A DNA stretch of 64,000 nucleotides from JAWSVE01 sp050789445 (GTDB lineage: Bacteria > Pseudomonadota > Gammaproteobacteria > Pseudomonadales > Cellvibrionaceae): the NCBI GenBank assembly GCA_050789445.1, contig JAILXR010000001.1, forward strand, positions 248,001 to 312,000, in the 5' to 3' direction. Each line of letters starts with the position of its first letter. Positions within the stretch are counted from its first letter, which is position 1. The position numbers and the translations under genes are program-made. Positions 54,731 to 63,468 of the stretch are shown here, piece after piece. Below the pieces are notes generated by a model, which was given only the letters and a program-made list of their open reading frames with translations, was not told the DNA's origin and did not search any database.

Positions 54731-56161
54731 TTATTTATCTGGTGCTGGCTCATGCTCGTCTATCGGCCCAAATTCTTTGATGGGATGATTGGGAATAAAT
54801 ACTTGCCATCCACACAGTGTGATAATAGCGACAAAACCAATCAGCATGCCAACCCAAGGTTCCTTGAAAATACCTAGAGCCATTGCTGTCAGTACCATTG
54901 CACCTCTTTCGGTAGCGTCCTTTACTAAAGACAGTGCCAGCGTAGCACAAGCAAAACCGGTCAAGATTAAAGTGACAGCTAAAGCTAGTGGTAATAGTGG
55001 TTGAAGCAATGTTACAAGAGGTAGAAGAATATAGAGAACGGGAAGCCCGAAAACATAGAAACTGCCCATCGCGTCAAAAAATGAGTCGACTTTCTTCTTG
55101 CCTTGAACCCAGCGTTTCAAAAGAATGACTTGAATGCCGGTCCACAGAACGCCTTGTGTTGGGTAAAAGGGTGCAACAATAGCCATGATTGCATTTCGAA
55201 TGCCGACAGAAATATGTGCTCGACTGTTGTTAGTATCTAACTTTTCATCAGGGCGGGCTTCAGAAGCATGCTCGATCATCTCGTCTCCGGTGACTAAATC
55301 ACCAAAAAACAAAATGTAGGTGATGAAGGCAAGAACTGATGCTTCAATAAACATTTCGAGTGGGGGCCAACCGATGTATAGAGGGGAAGCTTTTTCCCAC
55401 ATGCTCACAGTTGTTTCTGGAAAGTTAAGAACCGACCATTGAATATCGTATTTAAATTCACCTGTGAAGTAACCTATCAAGCCAGCCACGATAAATCCCG
55501 GTAATAGCCCAAGTCCAAGAATCACGGCAAGCCCTTTCGATGTGGCTGCTTTTTCTTGTAAAGGTTTTGAAAAGGCAAAAATCAAACAGATAGCCACCCC
55601 AATACTACCAGCGATGGTTGCAGATTCGAAAACGTTAGCTGAATCGCCTGCGGTTGTAACACGAATAAAGGCGGCAACGGCTGCGCCAAGTATGATACCG
55701 CCCTTAAAGACATCGGGAATGATTTTTACCAGTTTGGCTCCGAGACCGGTAACCCCAAGGAGTATGAGGATGAGGGCAAAGTCTAAGGCAAGAGCGGTCA
55801 TTGCCTGAAATCGTATCTGATAAAGGTCAGGGTGATCGGCGGGAGCTGCAGCGATCACAAAGTTCAGCACAAAAGGAATGGCAGGAGTTAGCCAGCCAGG
55901 TGCATAGGGGTCACCAAATATTAGAAATGAGCTACAGACGAGCAGGCTGTGGAACATCGCCATAGTCACAGCTTCTTCAAAACTGAGACCGAAGATACTT
56001 TGCATGATGGGCACTAGAGCGAGCCCTGTTGCTCCTGATATGGCGAACCCCTGTAAAAAATCCGCTAATGAAAATTTCATGTGGACAAAAGGGATGCGCA
56101 TCACAAACGGACCCCATTTAATACCGGGTTGAACTCCCCCAAACTCGCGTTTTGATGACAT
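54731..56161 (-). CDS. Multi-pass permease, possibly SLC23/SLC26-like
   Basis: 476 residues with about 12 hydrophobic segments. An early GATGLALVPIMQSIFGL and later IPFVLNFVIAA suggest the core/gate fold of NCS2 nucleobase or SulP-type anion transporters, but the key family motifs are not clear. Substrate cannot be read from the sequence. A monocistronic gene; the 349-base gap upstream holds the prfB promoter too. Confidence 0.6.
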   Translation of the reverse strand: MSSKREFGGVQPGIKWGPFVMRIPFVHMKFSLADFLQGFAISGATGLALVPIMQSIFGLSFEEAVTMAMFHSLLVCSSFLIFGDPYAPGWLTPAIPFVLNFVIAAAPADHPDLYQIRFQAMTALALDFALILILLGVTGLGAKLVKIIPDVFKGGIILGAAVAAFIRVTTAGDSANVFESATIAGSIGVAICLIFAFSKPLQEKAATSKGLAVILGLGLLPGFIVAGLIGYFTGEFKYDIQWSVLNFPETTVSMWEKASPLYIGWPPLEMFIEASVLAFITYILFFGDLVTGDEMIEHASEARPDEKLDTNNSRAHISVGIRNAIMAIVAPFYPTQGVLWTGIQVILLKRWVQGKKKVDSFFDAMGSFYVFGLPVLYILLPLVTLLQPLLPLALAVTLILTGFACATLALSLVKDATERGAMVLTAMALGIFKEPWVGMLIGFVAIITLCGWQVFIPNHPIKEFGPIDEHEPAPDK

Positions 56162-56510
56162 AGATAATCTCTCTTGCTTATTGTTTTATGTGGTTTTTCA
56201 GTTGCTGCCAGTGTACGGGCGCCTTGATAACTTTTAAATTTTGCCCTGTTGTTTATCCATCTTTTCCTTTGAGGTGATCTTGGTTGAAGCGAAATATCAG
56301 TTTGACCACCTGTAAAAGGAACCGAATGATAACTCAAAGTTATGGCATAAGTTAAACAATCAATCCTCGATAAACGCTAAGGAATGTCAATCACGTCATC
56401 AAGTGTCATTTGGTATCAAGTTATGAGCCATATTAAGCATATCTAGAGTTATAAGGCTTCTATAGGTTACAATCTGCGCCTTTTAAAATTTAGGTGTTTC
56501 AAATACGCGT
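56162..56510. other. Shared divergent upstream region of the permease and prfB
   Basis: About 350 AT-rich bases without a credible gene. Promoters for both the permease (minus) and prfB (plus) should lie here. A 78-codon minus-strand frame at 56101-56337 overlaps the permease start in another frame and is not called. No clear operator was seen. Confidence 0.4.
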
Positions 56511-57606
56511 ATGGAAATAGCGCCTCTCATTCAATCTCTCAAAGACCTGCAAATGCGTACCAATACGCTCAGGGGGTATCTTTGACTATGACCTCAAGAA
56601 AGAACGCTTGGCTGAAGTCGAGCTAGAGTTAGGCGAGCCTTCTGTATGGGATGACGCCAATCGAGCCCAAGAGCTTGGTCGTGAGCGATCCTCATTAGAA
56701 ATTGTTGTTAATACCATAGATACGCTTGACCAAGGTATTGCAGACAACAGTGAACTGCTCGAAATGGCTGAAGCTGAAGATGACGCCGACACTGTTGCAG
56801 AAATCGAATCCGAATTAGAAAAGCTTGACAGCCATCTCGCGGTTTTAGAATTTCGGAGAATGTTTTCTGGCGAGATGGATGCTAATAACGCATTCCTTGA
56901 TATTCAATCTGGTTCTGGCGGGACTGAAGCCCAAGATTGGGCCGAAATGGTTTTACGAATGTACTTACGCTGGGGCGAACAAAAAGGCTTCAAAGCAGTT
57001 CTTGAAGAGGCATCAGCCGGTGATGTCGCAGGTATTAAAAGTGCGACGATTCGTTTTGAAGGCGAATATGCTTTTGGTTGGCTCCGGACGGAAACAGGCG
57101 TACATCGTCTCGTGAGAAAATCGCCATTCGATTCAGGAAGTCGCCGTCACACATCGTTTTGCTCTGTTTTTGTTTCGCCAGAAATTGATGACAATATTGA
57201 AATTGACATCAATCCTGCGGACATTCGCACTGATACCTACCGAGCAAGTGGCGCGGGTGGACAGCACGTTAACAAAACAGATTCAGCTGTACGTCTAACT
57301 CATGAACCTTCTGGTATTGTTGTGCAGTGTCAGAGCGAAAGGTCACAACATCAAAACCGTGATAACGCGATGAAGATGTTGCGTGCAAAATTGTACGAAC
57401 AAGAAATGTTAAAACGCAATCAAGAAAAACAAGCCATGGAAGACAGCAAGGCTGATATTGGTTGGGGGAGTCAAATACGTTCTTATGTATTAGATGACCA
57501 GCGTATTAAAGATTTACGCACCAATGTACAGACCAGTAATTGTAATAATGTTCTAGACGGTGATCTAGACCAGTTTATTGAAGCGAGTTTAAAGGCCGGT
57601 CTGTAA
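56511..57606 (+). CDS. prfB: Peptide chain release factor 2, made by programmed +1 frameshift
   Basis: About 364 residues after a frameshift. Translation begins at the ATG at 56511, runs 24 codons to CTT, meets TGA at 56583 and shifts +1 into GAC at 56584, then continues to 57606. RF2 reads UGA and UAA stops. The anticodon-like SPF motif is in KSPFDSG and the GGQ motif in GAGGQHVNK. Shifting at its own UGA lowers RF2 when RF2 is abundant. lysS follows 82 bases later, the common order in gammaproteobacteria. Confidence 0.97.
56571..56586 (+). promoter_or_regulatory. RF2 programmed frameshift site
   Basis: AGGGGG, a TAT codon, CTT, then TGAC. The Shine-Dalgarno-like AGGGGG three bases before CTT and the slippery CTT-TGA-C match the E. 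coli prfB site exactly. It drives the +1 shift in release factor 2. Confidence 0.97.
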
Positions 57607-57688
57607 TTACATAATTTCAGTGAACAGCATATTGTTATGAATACATAAAACATTAAATATTTAAAATTTCATCAAAAATGAGTGCATT

Positions 57689-59191
57689 ATGAGCGATACA
57701 ACTCCAACGAATGATCAGCAAGAAGAAAATAAACTCATCGCTGAGCGACGTGAAAAATTAGTGGCAATTCGCGAAAAAGGACATGCATTTCCCAATGCTT
57801 TTAAACGGGCAGATTATGCAAACCGTTTGCAAGAGCAATTTGGCGAGCACTCAAAAGAAGAACTAGAGCATCTTAATCAAGAAGTGAGTGTTGCCGGTCG
57901 TATCATGGCGAAGCGTGGACCCTTTATGGTTCTGCAAGATATGAGCGGGCAAGTCCAACTCTATGCAGACAAAGCTTCACAAAATATTATCAAAGAAAAA
58001 TGGGGTACTTGGGACATCGGCGACATAGTTGGTGTAAGAGGCGCATTACATAAGTCCGGTAAAGGCGACTTGTATGTGAATTTGGATGAGTACCACTTAC
58101 TTGTAAAATCATTGCGTCCGTTGCCTGATAAATATCATGGGCTACAAAATACAGAGCAACGTTATCGCCAACGATATGTTGATTTAATTGTTAACCCGGA
58201 AGTACGTGATGTCTTTAGAATCCGGTCACGTACCGTGGATTTTATTCGCCATTATTTAAATCAACACGGCTTTATGGAAGTTGAAACGCCAATGATGCAA
58301 GTAATCCCTGGCGGCGCAACAGCTAAACCGTTTGTGACGCATCATCACGCATTAGATCAAGAGATGTTTTTACGTGTTGCGCCTGAATTGTATTTGAAGC
58401 GTTTGGTCGTAGGTGGTTTTGAGCGGGTGTATGAAATCAACCGTAACTTCCGTAATGAAGGCTTGTCGACTCGACATAATCCAGAATTTACAATGTTAGA
58501 GTTTTATCAAGCATATGCGGATTATAACGACTTGATGAACCTGACTGAGGATATGCTCAGAAACTTATGCCAAGAAGTTTTAGGGGATACGACGGTTGTT
58601 TATCAAGACAGCGAGTATGATTTTTCTAAACCATTTGTTCGCATGTCTGTTTTCGAATCTATTTTGCACTTTAACGATGACATTGATGCTGACGAACTCA
58701 ATTCATTAGAGGGTGCGAAAGCTATTGCAGCTAAAAAACATGTTCCATTAAAAGATTCTTATGGATTAGGTAAAATTCAAATAGAAATATTTGAAAAAAC
58801 CGTAGAGCATCTTTTGGATCAGCCGACATTCATTACTCAATATCCTACAGAAGTGTCACCGCTTGCGCGTCGCAGTGATGATAATCCTTTTGTAACCGAT
58901 CGGTTTGAGTTTTTTGTTGGTGGGCGCGAAATTGCTAATGGTTTTTCTGAGCTAAATGATCCAGAAGATCAAGCCGAGCGATTCAAAACACAAGTGGCAG
59001 AAAAGGATGCCGGTGATGATGAAGCGATGCATTTTGATGAAGATTATGTTCGAGCATTGGAGCATGGGTTGCCGCCGACAGCAGGGCAGGGAATAGGTAT
59101 TGATCGTTTGGTCATGTTGTTAACTAACTCGCCGAGTATTCGAGATGTGTTATTGTTTCCGCACATGAAAAAAGAAACATCTCCAGAGTAA
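57689..59191 (+). CDS. lysS: Lysyl-tRNA synthetase (class II)
   Basis: 500 residues. An N-terminal OB-fold anticodon-binding domain (about 60-150; GRIMAKRGPFMVLQDMSGQV) precedes the class II core, with motif 2 in FRNEGLSTRHNPEFT and motif 3 in GIGIDRLVMLL. It charges tRNA-Lys. Same direction as prfB. A terminator lies 35 bases past the stop. Confidence 0.98.
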   Translation: MSDTTPTNDQQEENKLIAERREKLVAIREKGHAFPNAFKRADYANRLQEQFGEHSKEELEHLNQEVSVAGRIMAKRGPFMVLQDMSGQVQLYADKASQNIIKEKWGTWDIGDIVGVRGALHKSGKGDLYVNLDEYHLLVKSLRPLPDKYHGLQNTEQRYRQRYVDLIVNPEVRDVFRIRSRTVDFIRHYLNQHGFMEVETPMMQVIPGGATAKPFVTHHHALDQEMFLRVAPELYLKRLVVGGFERVYEINRNFRNEGLSTRHNPEFTMLEFYQAYADYNDLMNLTEDMLRNLCQEVLGDTTVVYQDSEYDFSKPFVRMSVFESILHFNDDIDADELNSLEGAKAIAAKKHVPLKDSYGLGKIQIEIFEKTVEHLLDQPTFITQYPTEVSPLARRSDDNPFVTDRFEFFVGGREIANGFSELNDPEDQAERFKTQVAEKDAGDDEAMHFDEDYVRALEHGLPPTAGQGIGIDRLVMLLTNSPSIRDVLLFPHMKKETSPE

Positions 59192-59225
59192 TTATTTAAA
59201 AGCATTTTGATAAAAAGCAATAAGG

Positions 59226-59262
59226 AAAAAAGCCACTGAGATTATTTCGGTGGCTTTTTTTT
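59226..59262. terminator. Terminator after lysS
   Basis: A6, GCCACTGA (59232-59239) pairing with TCGGTGGC (one G-T wobble), then eight T. It ends lysS and may also serve the convergent His-rich gene. Confidence 0.9.
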
Positions 59263-59288
59263 CAGCTGTAATGTTATTAATGAATGAT

Positions 59289-59708
59289 CTAGTGATGGTG
59301 TCGCTCATCTCTTCGATAAGTTTTATTTTTCTTGTGTCCATATTTTCGGTCATGTCGACGATCTTTACGTCTTTCGTGCCTTCTTTCATGACGTCTTTCT
59401 TCTCGCCTCTCAATTCGCTTTAGATGTTTTGATGATTTGTAAATTTCATGATGAAGAAAAAATGGGAGTAGAAGTGCGTTTTTAACGGCAGAGTGGTAAT
59501 CATGAGAATAATGTTTTTTAGTGTGATGGCGATGCTTACCTTTATGATTATAATAGTGTCTATGTTGGTAATGACGATTATGATATTTTCTAGCATGTTT
59601 ATCTGATCGGTGCGAATCAATATAACGTTCATGACTGTATGCAGAAGTACCCGCTAAAGTTGATAATAAAGCAATCAATAATGTGGCGGTTGGTATGTAA
59701 CGTTTCAT
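59289..59708 (-). CDS. Exported His/Arg/Lys-rich small protein
   Basis: 139 residues. A signal peptide (about 1-24, ending TSAYS) is followed by a very low-complexity chain. The first half is dense in His (YHNRHYQHRHYYNHKGKHRH), a central hydrophobic patch is NALLLPFFL, and the second half repeats RHERR units (about 100-125). Dense His clusters suggest binding of Ni, Zn, Cu or Co in the periplasm; the Arg repeats could bind acidic surfaces. No family recognised. The frame is uninterrupted and the signal peptide is convincing. Confidence 0.75.
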   Translation of the reverse strand: MKRYIPTATLLIALLSTLAGTSAYSHERYIDSHRSDKHARKYHNRHYQHRHYYNHKGKHRHHTKKHYSHDYHSAVKNALLLPFFLHHEIYKSSKHLKRIERREERRHERRHERRKDRRHDRKYGHKKNKTYRRDERHHH

Positions 59709-59864
59709 GTGTGTAACCTCTCAATGAATATTAAAGCAAGGCAGTAATAGTATTTTTATAACAATCATTGGTATTCAGTTGTTTGATTGTCGAGGGTATT
59801 TAAACCTTTTCTAACTGAATCTATCCTGAATAAAAGAAATTTAAAATAAATTGGATGATCATAA

Positions 59865-60569
59865 ATGGATAGCAACCCTGAAGCTAAACTGAACGAATCT
59901 TGGTTGAGTGAGCTAGCAGATCAGTTTTCGATGCAATATATGATTGATTTGGAAGCATTTTTAAAAAAAGAAAAGGAAGCGGGTAAGATTATTTACCCCA
60001 AAGGCGATTCAATATTTAATGCGTTTAATACAACTCCATTTGATAAAGTGAAAGTGGTTATTCTGGGGCAAGATCCATATCACGGACCAAACCAGGCTCA
60101 CGGGTTATGTTTTTCTGTCATGCCTAGCGTTAAAACCCCGCCGAGCTTGCGGAATATTTATAAAGAGCTGGAATCTGATTTAGGGATAGAAATACCTGAT
60201 CACGGTTATTTACAATCATGGGCCGAACAGGGTGTATTGATGCTGAATGCTATGCTGACGGTTGAAAAATCTAAAGCGGGTTCGCATCAAGGTAAAGGAT
60301 GGGAAAATTTTACGGATGCAGCCATAAAAGCGTTGAATGATAAACGAGAGAATATTGTTTTTTTATTGTGGGGAAGTTATGCGCAAAAAAAAGGTGAATT
60401 TATTGATCGTAAAAAGCACTTGGTATTAGAGTCTACACATCCATCGCCGTTTTCTGCGTACCGAGGTTTTTTAGGGTGTAAACATTTTTCACAAGCGAAT
60501 GCCTATCTTAAATTACATGGATACGAAGTCGTCGATTGGAATCTTCCAAATGCTGCTAATTTAGACTAG
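59865..60569 (+). CDS. ung: Uracil-DNA glycosylase
   Basis: 234 residues, family 1. Catalytic Asp70 is in GQDPYHGPNQAHGLCFSV (the water-activating motif); His is in HPSPFSAYRGF, the DNA-intercalation loop. It removes uracil from DNA. It is convergent with the HDOD gene with five bases between the stops. Confidence 0.97.
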   Translation: MDSNPEAKLNESWLSELADQFSMQYMIDLEAFLKKEKEAGKIIYPKGDSIFNAFNTTPFDKVKVVILGQDPYHGPNQAHGLCFSVMPSVKTPPSLRNIYKELESDLGIEIPDHGYLQSWAEQGVLMLNAMLTVEKSKAGSHQGKGWENFTDAAIKALNDKRENIVFLLWGSYAQKKGEFIDRKKHLVLESTHPSPFSAYRGFLGCKHFSQANAYLKLHGYEVVDWNLPNAANLD

Positions 60570-60574
60570 ATAAA

Positions 60575-61450
60575 CTAAATGTTTGCTGAATTGGTAGAGT
60601 TCGACATCGAATCTTGCATTAGCAATGATGTTGCCGCAGCCATTTCTTCTGAAAGATCTTCAGCGTCAGCCGATTGCATATCAGAATCTAATCCCAGGCG
60701 AGTAAATGAAGTCACAGTTGAATAATCGACTTCTGCCATCGGGTGATTACTTCCCATGTAACTTTGGAGCATTGCTACAGTTACTATGTCTGAGTAGTCT
60801 GCTGTTTCTATTTCTCGGGTGAAGTTCAAATATTGAGATGGTACGTTTAATAATTCCTCTGGAAAGTCCCAAGTTTTCAGAATTTTTTCGCCAATTATTG
60901 GATGTAATTCATCGATAACAGTGTCGAGCGTCATACTATCTCTCAGTAAAGAAGGGTGATCTTCGGCGTAAGTTAAAATAGGTAAGACACCAATTTTATG
61001 AACCAGCCCGGCCAAAGTGGCTTTATCAGCTTTTAACCCTGAGTGATGACGACAGAGAACATGGCATATGCCAGCCACTTCACTTGAATGACTCCAAACT
61101 TCACGTAAGCGCTTATCAATCATATCTGACGTCGCTTGGAACATTTGCTCCATTGCTAGCCCTGTTGCTAAATTACAGGTAAATTCAATTCCGAGCCTCA
61201 TCAGTGCCATCTTTAAGTCATCAATTTGGCGGCTTGCTCTTAGTAGTGGGCTGTTAGCGACCTTAATAATTCTAACGGTGAGCGATGCATCATGACCGAT
61301 GGCTGTTACAAGTTTATCGATGCTCGCGTCGGGATCTTCAGCTACTTCTCTAACTTTAAGCGCTATCTCGGGAAGCGTTGGTAACAACAATTTATCTGAA
61401 TCGATAGCAGAAATAATTTCTGTTCGAACCCTATCGGAAAGCTGGCTCAT
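60575..61450 (-). CDS. HDOD-domain protein
   Basis: 291 residues. The HDOD domain occupies about 20-220 (LPTLPEIALKVREVAEDPDASID, then GHDASLTVRIIKVANSPLL; only short parts of these are motif). HDOD proteins usually lack a metal site and act in signalling or the stress response. The Ser/Glu-rich C-terminal end has no recognisable domain. No EAL or GGDEF neighbour. Role unknown. Confidence 0.88.
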   Translation of the reverse strand: MSQLSDRVRTEIISAIDSDKLLLPTLPEIALKVREVAEDPDASIDKLVTAIGHDASLTVRIIKVANSPLLRASRQIDDLKMALMRLGIEFTCNLATGLAMEQMFQATSDMIDKRLREVWSHSSEVAGICHVLCRHHSGLKADKATLAGLVHKIGVLPILTYAEDHPSLLRDSMTLDTVIDELHPIIGEKILKTWDFPEELLNVPSQYLNFTREIETADYSDIVTVAMLQSYMGSNHPMAEVDYSTVTSFTRLGLDSDMQSADAEDLSEEMAAATSLLMQDSMSNSTNSANI

Positions 61451-61520
61451 TTGAGTAATCCCTAAAATAAACTATCGATTTAATAGCGAGATAGTGGCGG
61501 TGTCATCAAGTTGCGTTTCA

Positions 61521-62543
61521 TTACGCCAGATTTGATGGGTCTTCATTATTTATAGCATAGGGGAGAGAAAGCGGATGGAGATTTAGCGTTTTTTCTTGAT
61601 CGAGATAGATTTTTTGCGAACCAAAGGCATCATCAGTTACGATTATAAGGGCTTCAAAAGAGTCAGGTCCTATAGATTCACTAATGACTATATGACCAAT
61701 ACTTTGGGAGGATTGAGCGGAGTACACATCATTTCCTGGTAATGGGGGGTTGTGGCAATTACTCAGTGATACGCGACGTAAATGTCGTTTAAGTTTTCCC
61801 TTGTGATGCATTCTTGCCACGATTTCTTGACCAATGTAGCAACCTTTGTTGTAACTGATACCTTTGTTGTTATCAAAGTTAAGCATTTGTGGGAGAAATA
61901 GCTCTGAAGTGCCGCTGTATATATCCGCTATTCCATTTCTGATATTAGCCAGTTGCCAATCAGAAAAATCTGTATTTCTTGCTACTTCTTGAGAGGTTAA
62001 TATTTTGTCTACTGCGCTTTCCTTACCGAGAAGGATAATTTGGTTGTCTTGGATTCTAATCAAGGAGATTTCTTGGGTATCGGTTTTAGCGTTCTGAATA
62101 CTCTCAAAAACATTGGCAGAATTTTTTCCAAATACACCCAGCATTTTATAATCTTCAGTTATTTGTAGGGTAGCTTTAGAGAAAACAATAAATTTTGATA
62201 ATGCTTTGAAAGCGATATCAATGAGTTCTTTTGGAATGACCAGTGCGATGTTGAGCTCATCAGAATCGCTTTTTTGATCGTTTAAAGAAGGAGGCAGTTG
62301 AATAGCTCGAAATGTAAATACAGCTCGACCCTTGTTAGTGCAGTGAGCACCAGGAAGTGAGTGATGTAGAGTAATGGCGTTCATGTCACAGGTCACTTGT
62401 CCTTGCAAAAACGAGCGAGCGTCTTGTCCGGAAACAATCAGGCAAGCAAGCTGATTAAGGTTAGCGATATAAGTCTTGGTCTCAATATCTAATGGGCTTT
62501 GTAGTGAGGTTTCTTGCGAGTTTAGAGTAGGAAAATTGCTCAT
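61521..62543 (-). CDS. ygfZ: tRNA-modifying protein YgfZ (folate-binding)
   Basis: About 340 residues from the ATG at 62543; a GTG four codons upstream is also open. The family motif KGCYIGQEIVARMHHKG is present with the essential Cys. YgfZ resembles the glycine-cleavage T protein, binds tetrahydrofolate and helps some Fe-S enzymes, including tRNA-modifying MiaB. Divergent from sdhE, as in many gammaproteobacteria. Confidence 0.93.
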   Translation of the reverse strand: MSNFPTLNSQETSLQSPLDIETKTYIANLNQLACLIVSGQDARSFLQGQVTCDMNAITLHHSLPGAHCTNKGRAVFTFRAIQLPPSLNDQKSDSDELNIALVIPKELIDIAFKALSKFIVFSKATLQITEDYKMLGVFGKNSANVFESIQNAKTDTQEISLIRIQDNQIILLGKESAVDKILTSQEVARNTDFSDWQLANIRNGIADIYSGTSELFLPQMLNFDNNKGISYNKGCYIGQEIVARMHHKGKLKRHLRRVSLSNCHNPPLPGNDVYSAQSSQSIGHIVISESIGPDSFEALIIVTDDAFGSQKIYLDQEKTLNLHPLSLPYAINNEDPSNLA

Positions 62544-62686
62544 TACTGTTTTCACGCCATAGTTAATTAATGTGTATTAAGAAAAAAGAAAGATGAACAG
62601 AAAATTAAGTTGTGGTCATACAGACTTCGAATAGATTTCTATATAATACCTCAAATACAAATCTCAAGTTATTAGGTTTATTTTCT

Positions 62687-62941
62687 ATGCATATAAATAA
62701 AGTATTGTGGGGCTGCCGTCGAGGCATGTTAGAGCTCGATTTAGTTTTATTACCCTTTGTGGAAAATGTCTACCCGAATATTGCAGAAGAAGATAAAGAG
62801 CGTTTTTGGGCCTTGTTGGATGAGGAAGATCAGGACTTATTTGTATGGTTCATGAAGCGAGAAGACCCGGAAGATAAAGAGCTTTGCAAAATTGTGGATA
62901 TCATTCGTAAAAACACGGGTTTACAACCTGAAGACTTATAG
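62687..62941 (+). CDS. sdhE: FAD assembly factor SdhE
   Basis: 84 residues from the ATG at 62687 (MHINKVLWG); the open frame extends 25 codons further without support. The RGxxE motif is in CRRGMLELD. SdhE helps attach FAD to succinate dehydrogenase and fumarate reductase. The ygfX-like gene follows after 66 bases, the usual sdhE-ygfX pair. Confidence 0.93.
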   Translation: MHINKVLWGCRRGMLELDLVLLPFVENVYPNIAEEDKERFWALLDEEDQDLFVWFMKREDPEDKELCKIVDIIRKNTGLQPEDL

Positions 62942-63007
62942 GGGTATTCATATTATTAATCGCCAATTATTATTAATATCTAGGCTCTAGCGGGCATTAA
63001 ATAGAAA

Positions 63008-63427
63008 ATGCCTTCCTTTCAAATTGATCTTTACCCATCAAAAATATTTTTGCGAGTGTTAATAGCACTTCATATTTTAGTTATTGTTGCTATTTGGCTA
63101 ACAGCATTTTCTGTTGTTTTCTCATTTATTTTATCGATCGGTATTATTTTTCATTTGGTTTGGAATACTCAAAAAATAAAGCAGTCATCTAGAACGATTA
63201 AGAGCGCCAACGGGGAATGGAGATTAACTCGATATGGTCAGAATGAAATACAGGAGCTAGACATGCAGCCAATCGGAGAAGCATTTATTCACCGTTGGCT
63301 ATTGGTTGTTGTATTTAAAGGCAAAGACCTAACGAAAAAGAAAAAAGAAACGCTATTGGTATTTCCTGATTCGACAGATACAGAATCCTTTCGTCGTCTT
63401 AGAGTTGCATTGCAATATTCAAAATAA
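63008..63427 (+). CDS. YgfX (CptA)-like membrane protein
   Basis: 139 residues. Two membrane helices (about 15-32 and 35-55) are followed by a soluble end with RLRVALQYSK. The pairing with sdhE and the length fit YgfX, which in E. coli is reported to inhibit cell division through MreB and FtsZ, with SdhE as partner. The toxin role is debated, and sequence identity to E. coli is low. Confidence 0.75.
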   Translation: MPSFQIDLYPSKIFLRVLIALHILVIVAIWLTAFSVVFSFILSIGIIFHLVWNTQKIKQSSRTIKSANGEWRLTRYGQNEIQELDMQPIGEAFIHRWLLVVVFKGKDLTKKKKETLLVFPDSTDTESFRRLRVALQYSK

Positions 63428-63468
63428 CGTCTTAGGTAAAACAATACCGCCATTAACTGAGGTTGTGT

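Noticed and set aside
56511..56608. prfB as a pseudogene because of the internal TGA
   Set aside because: The TGA sits in the exact programmed frameshift site of release factor 2.
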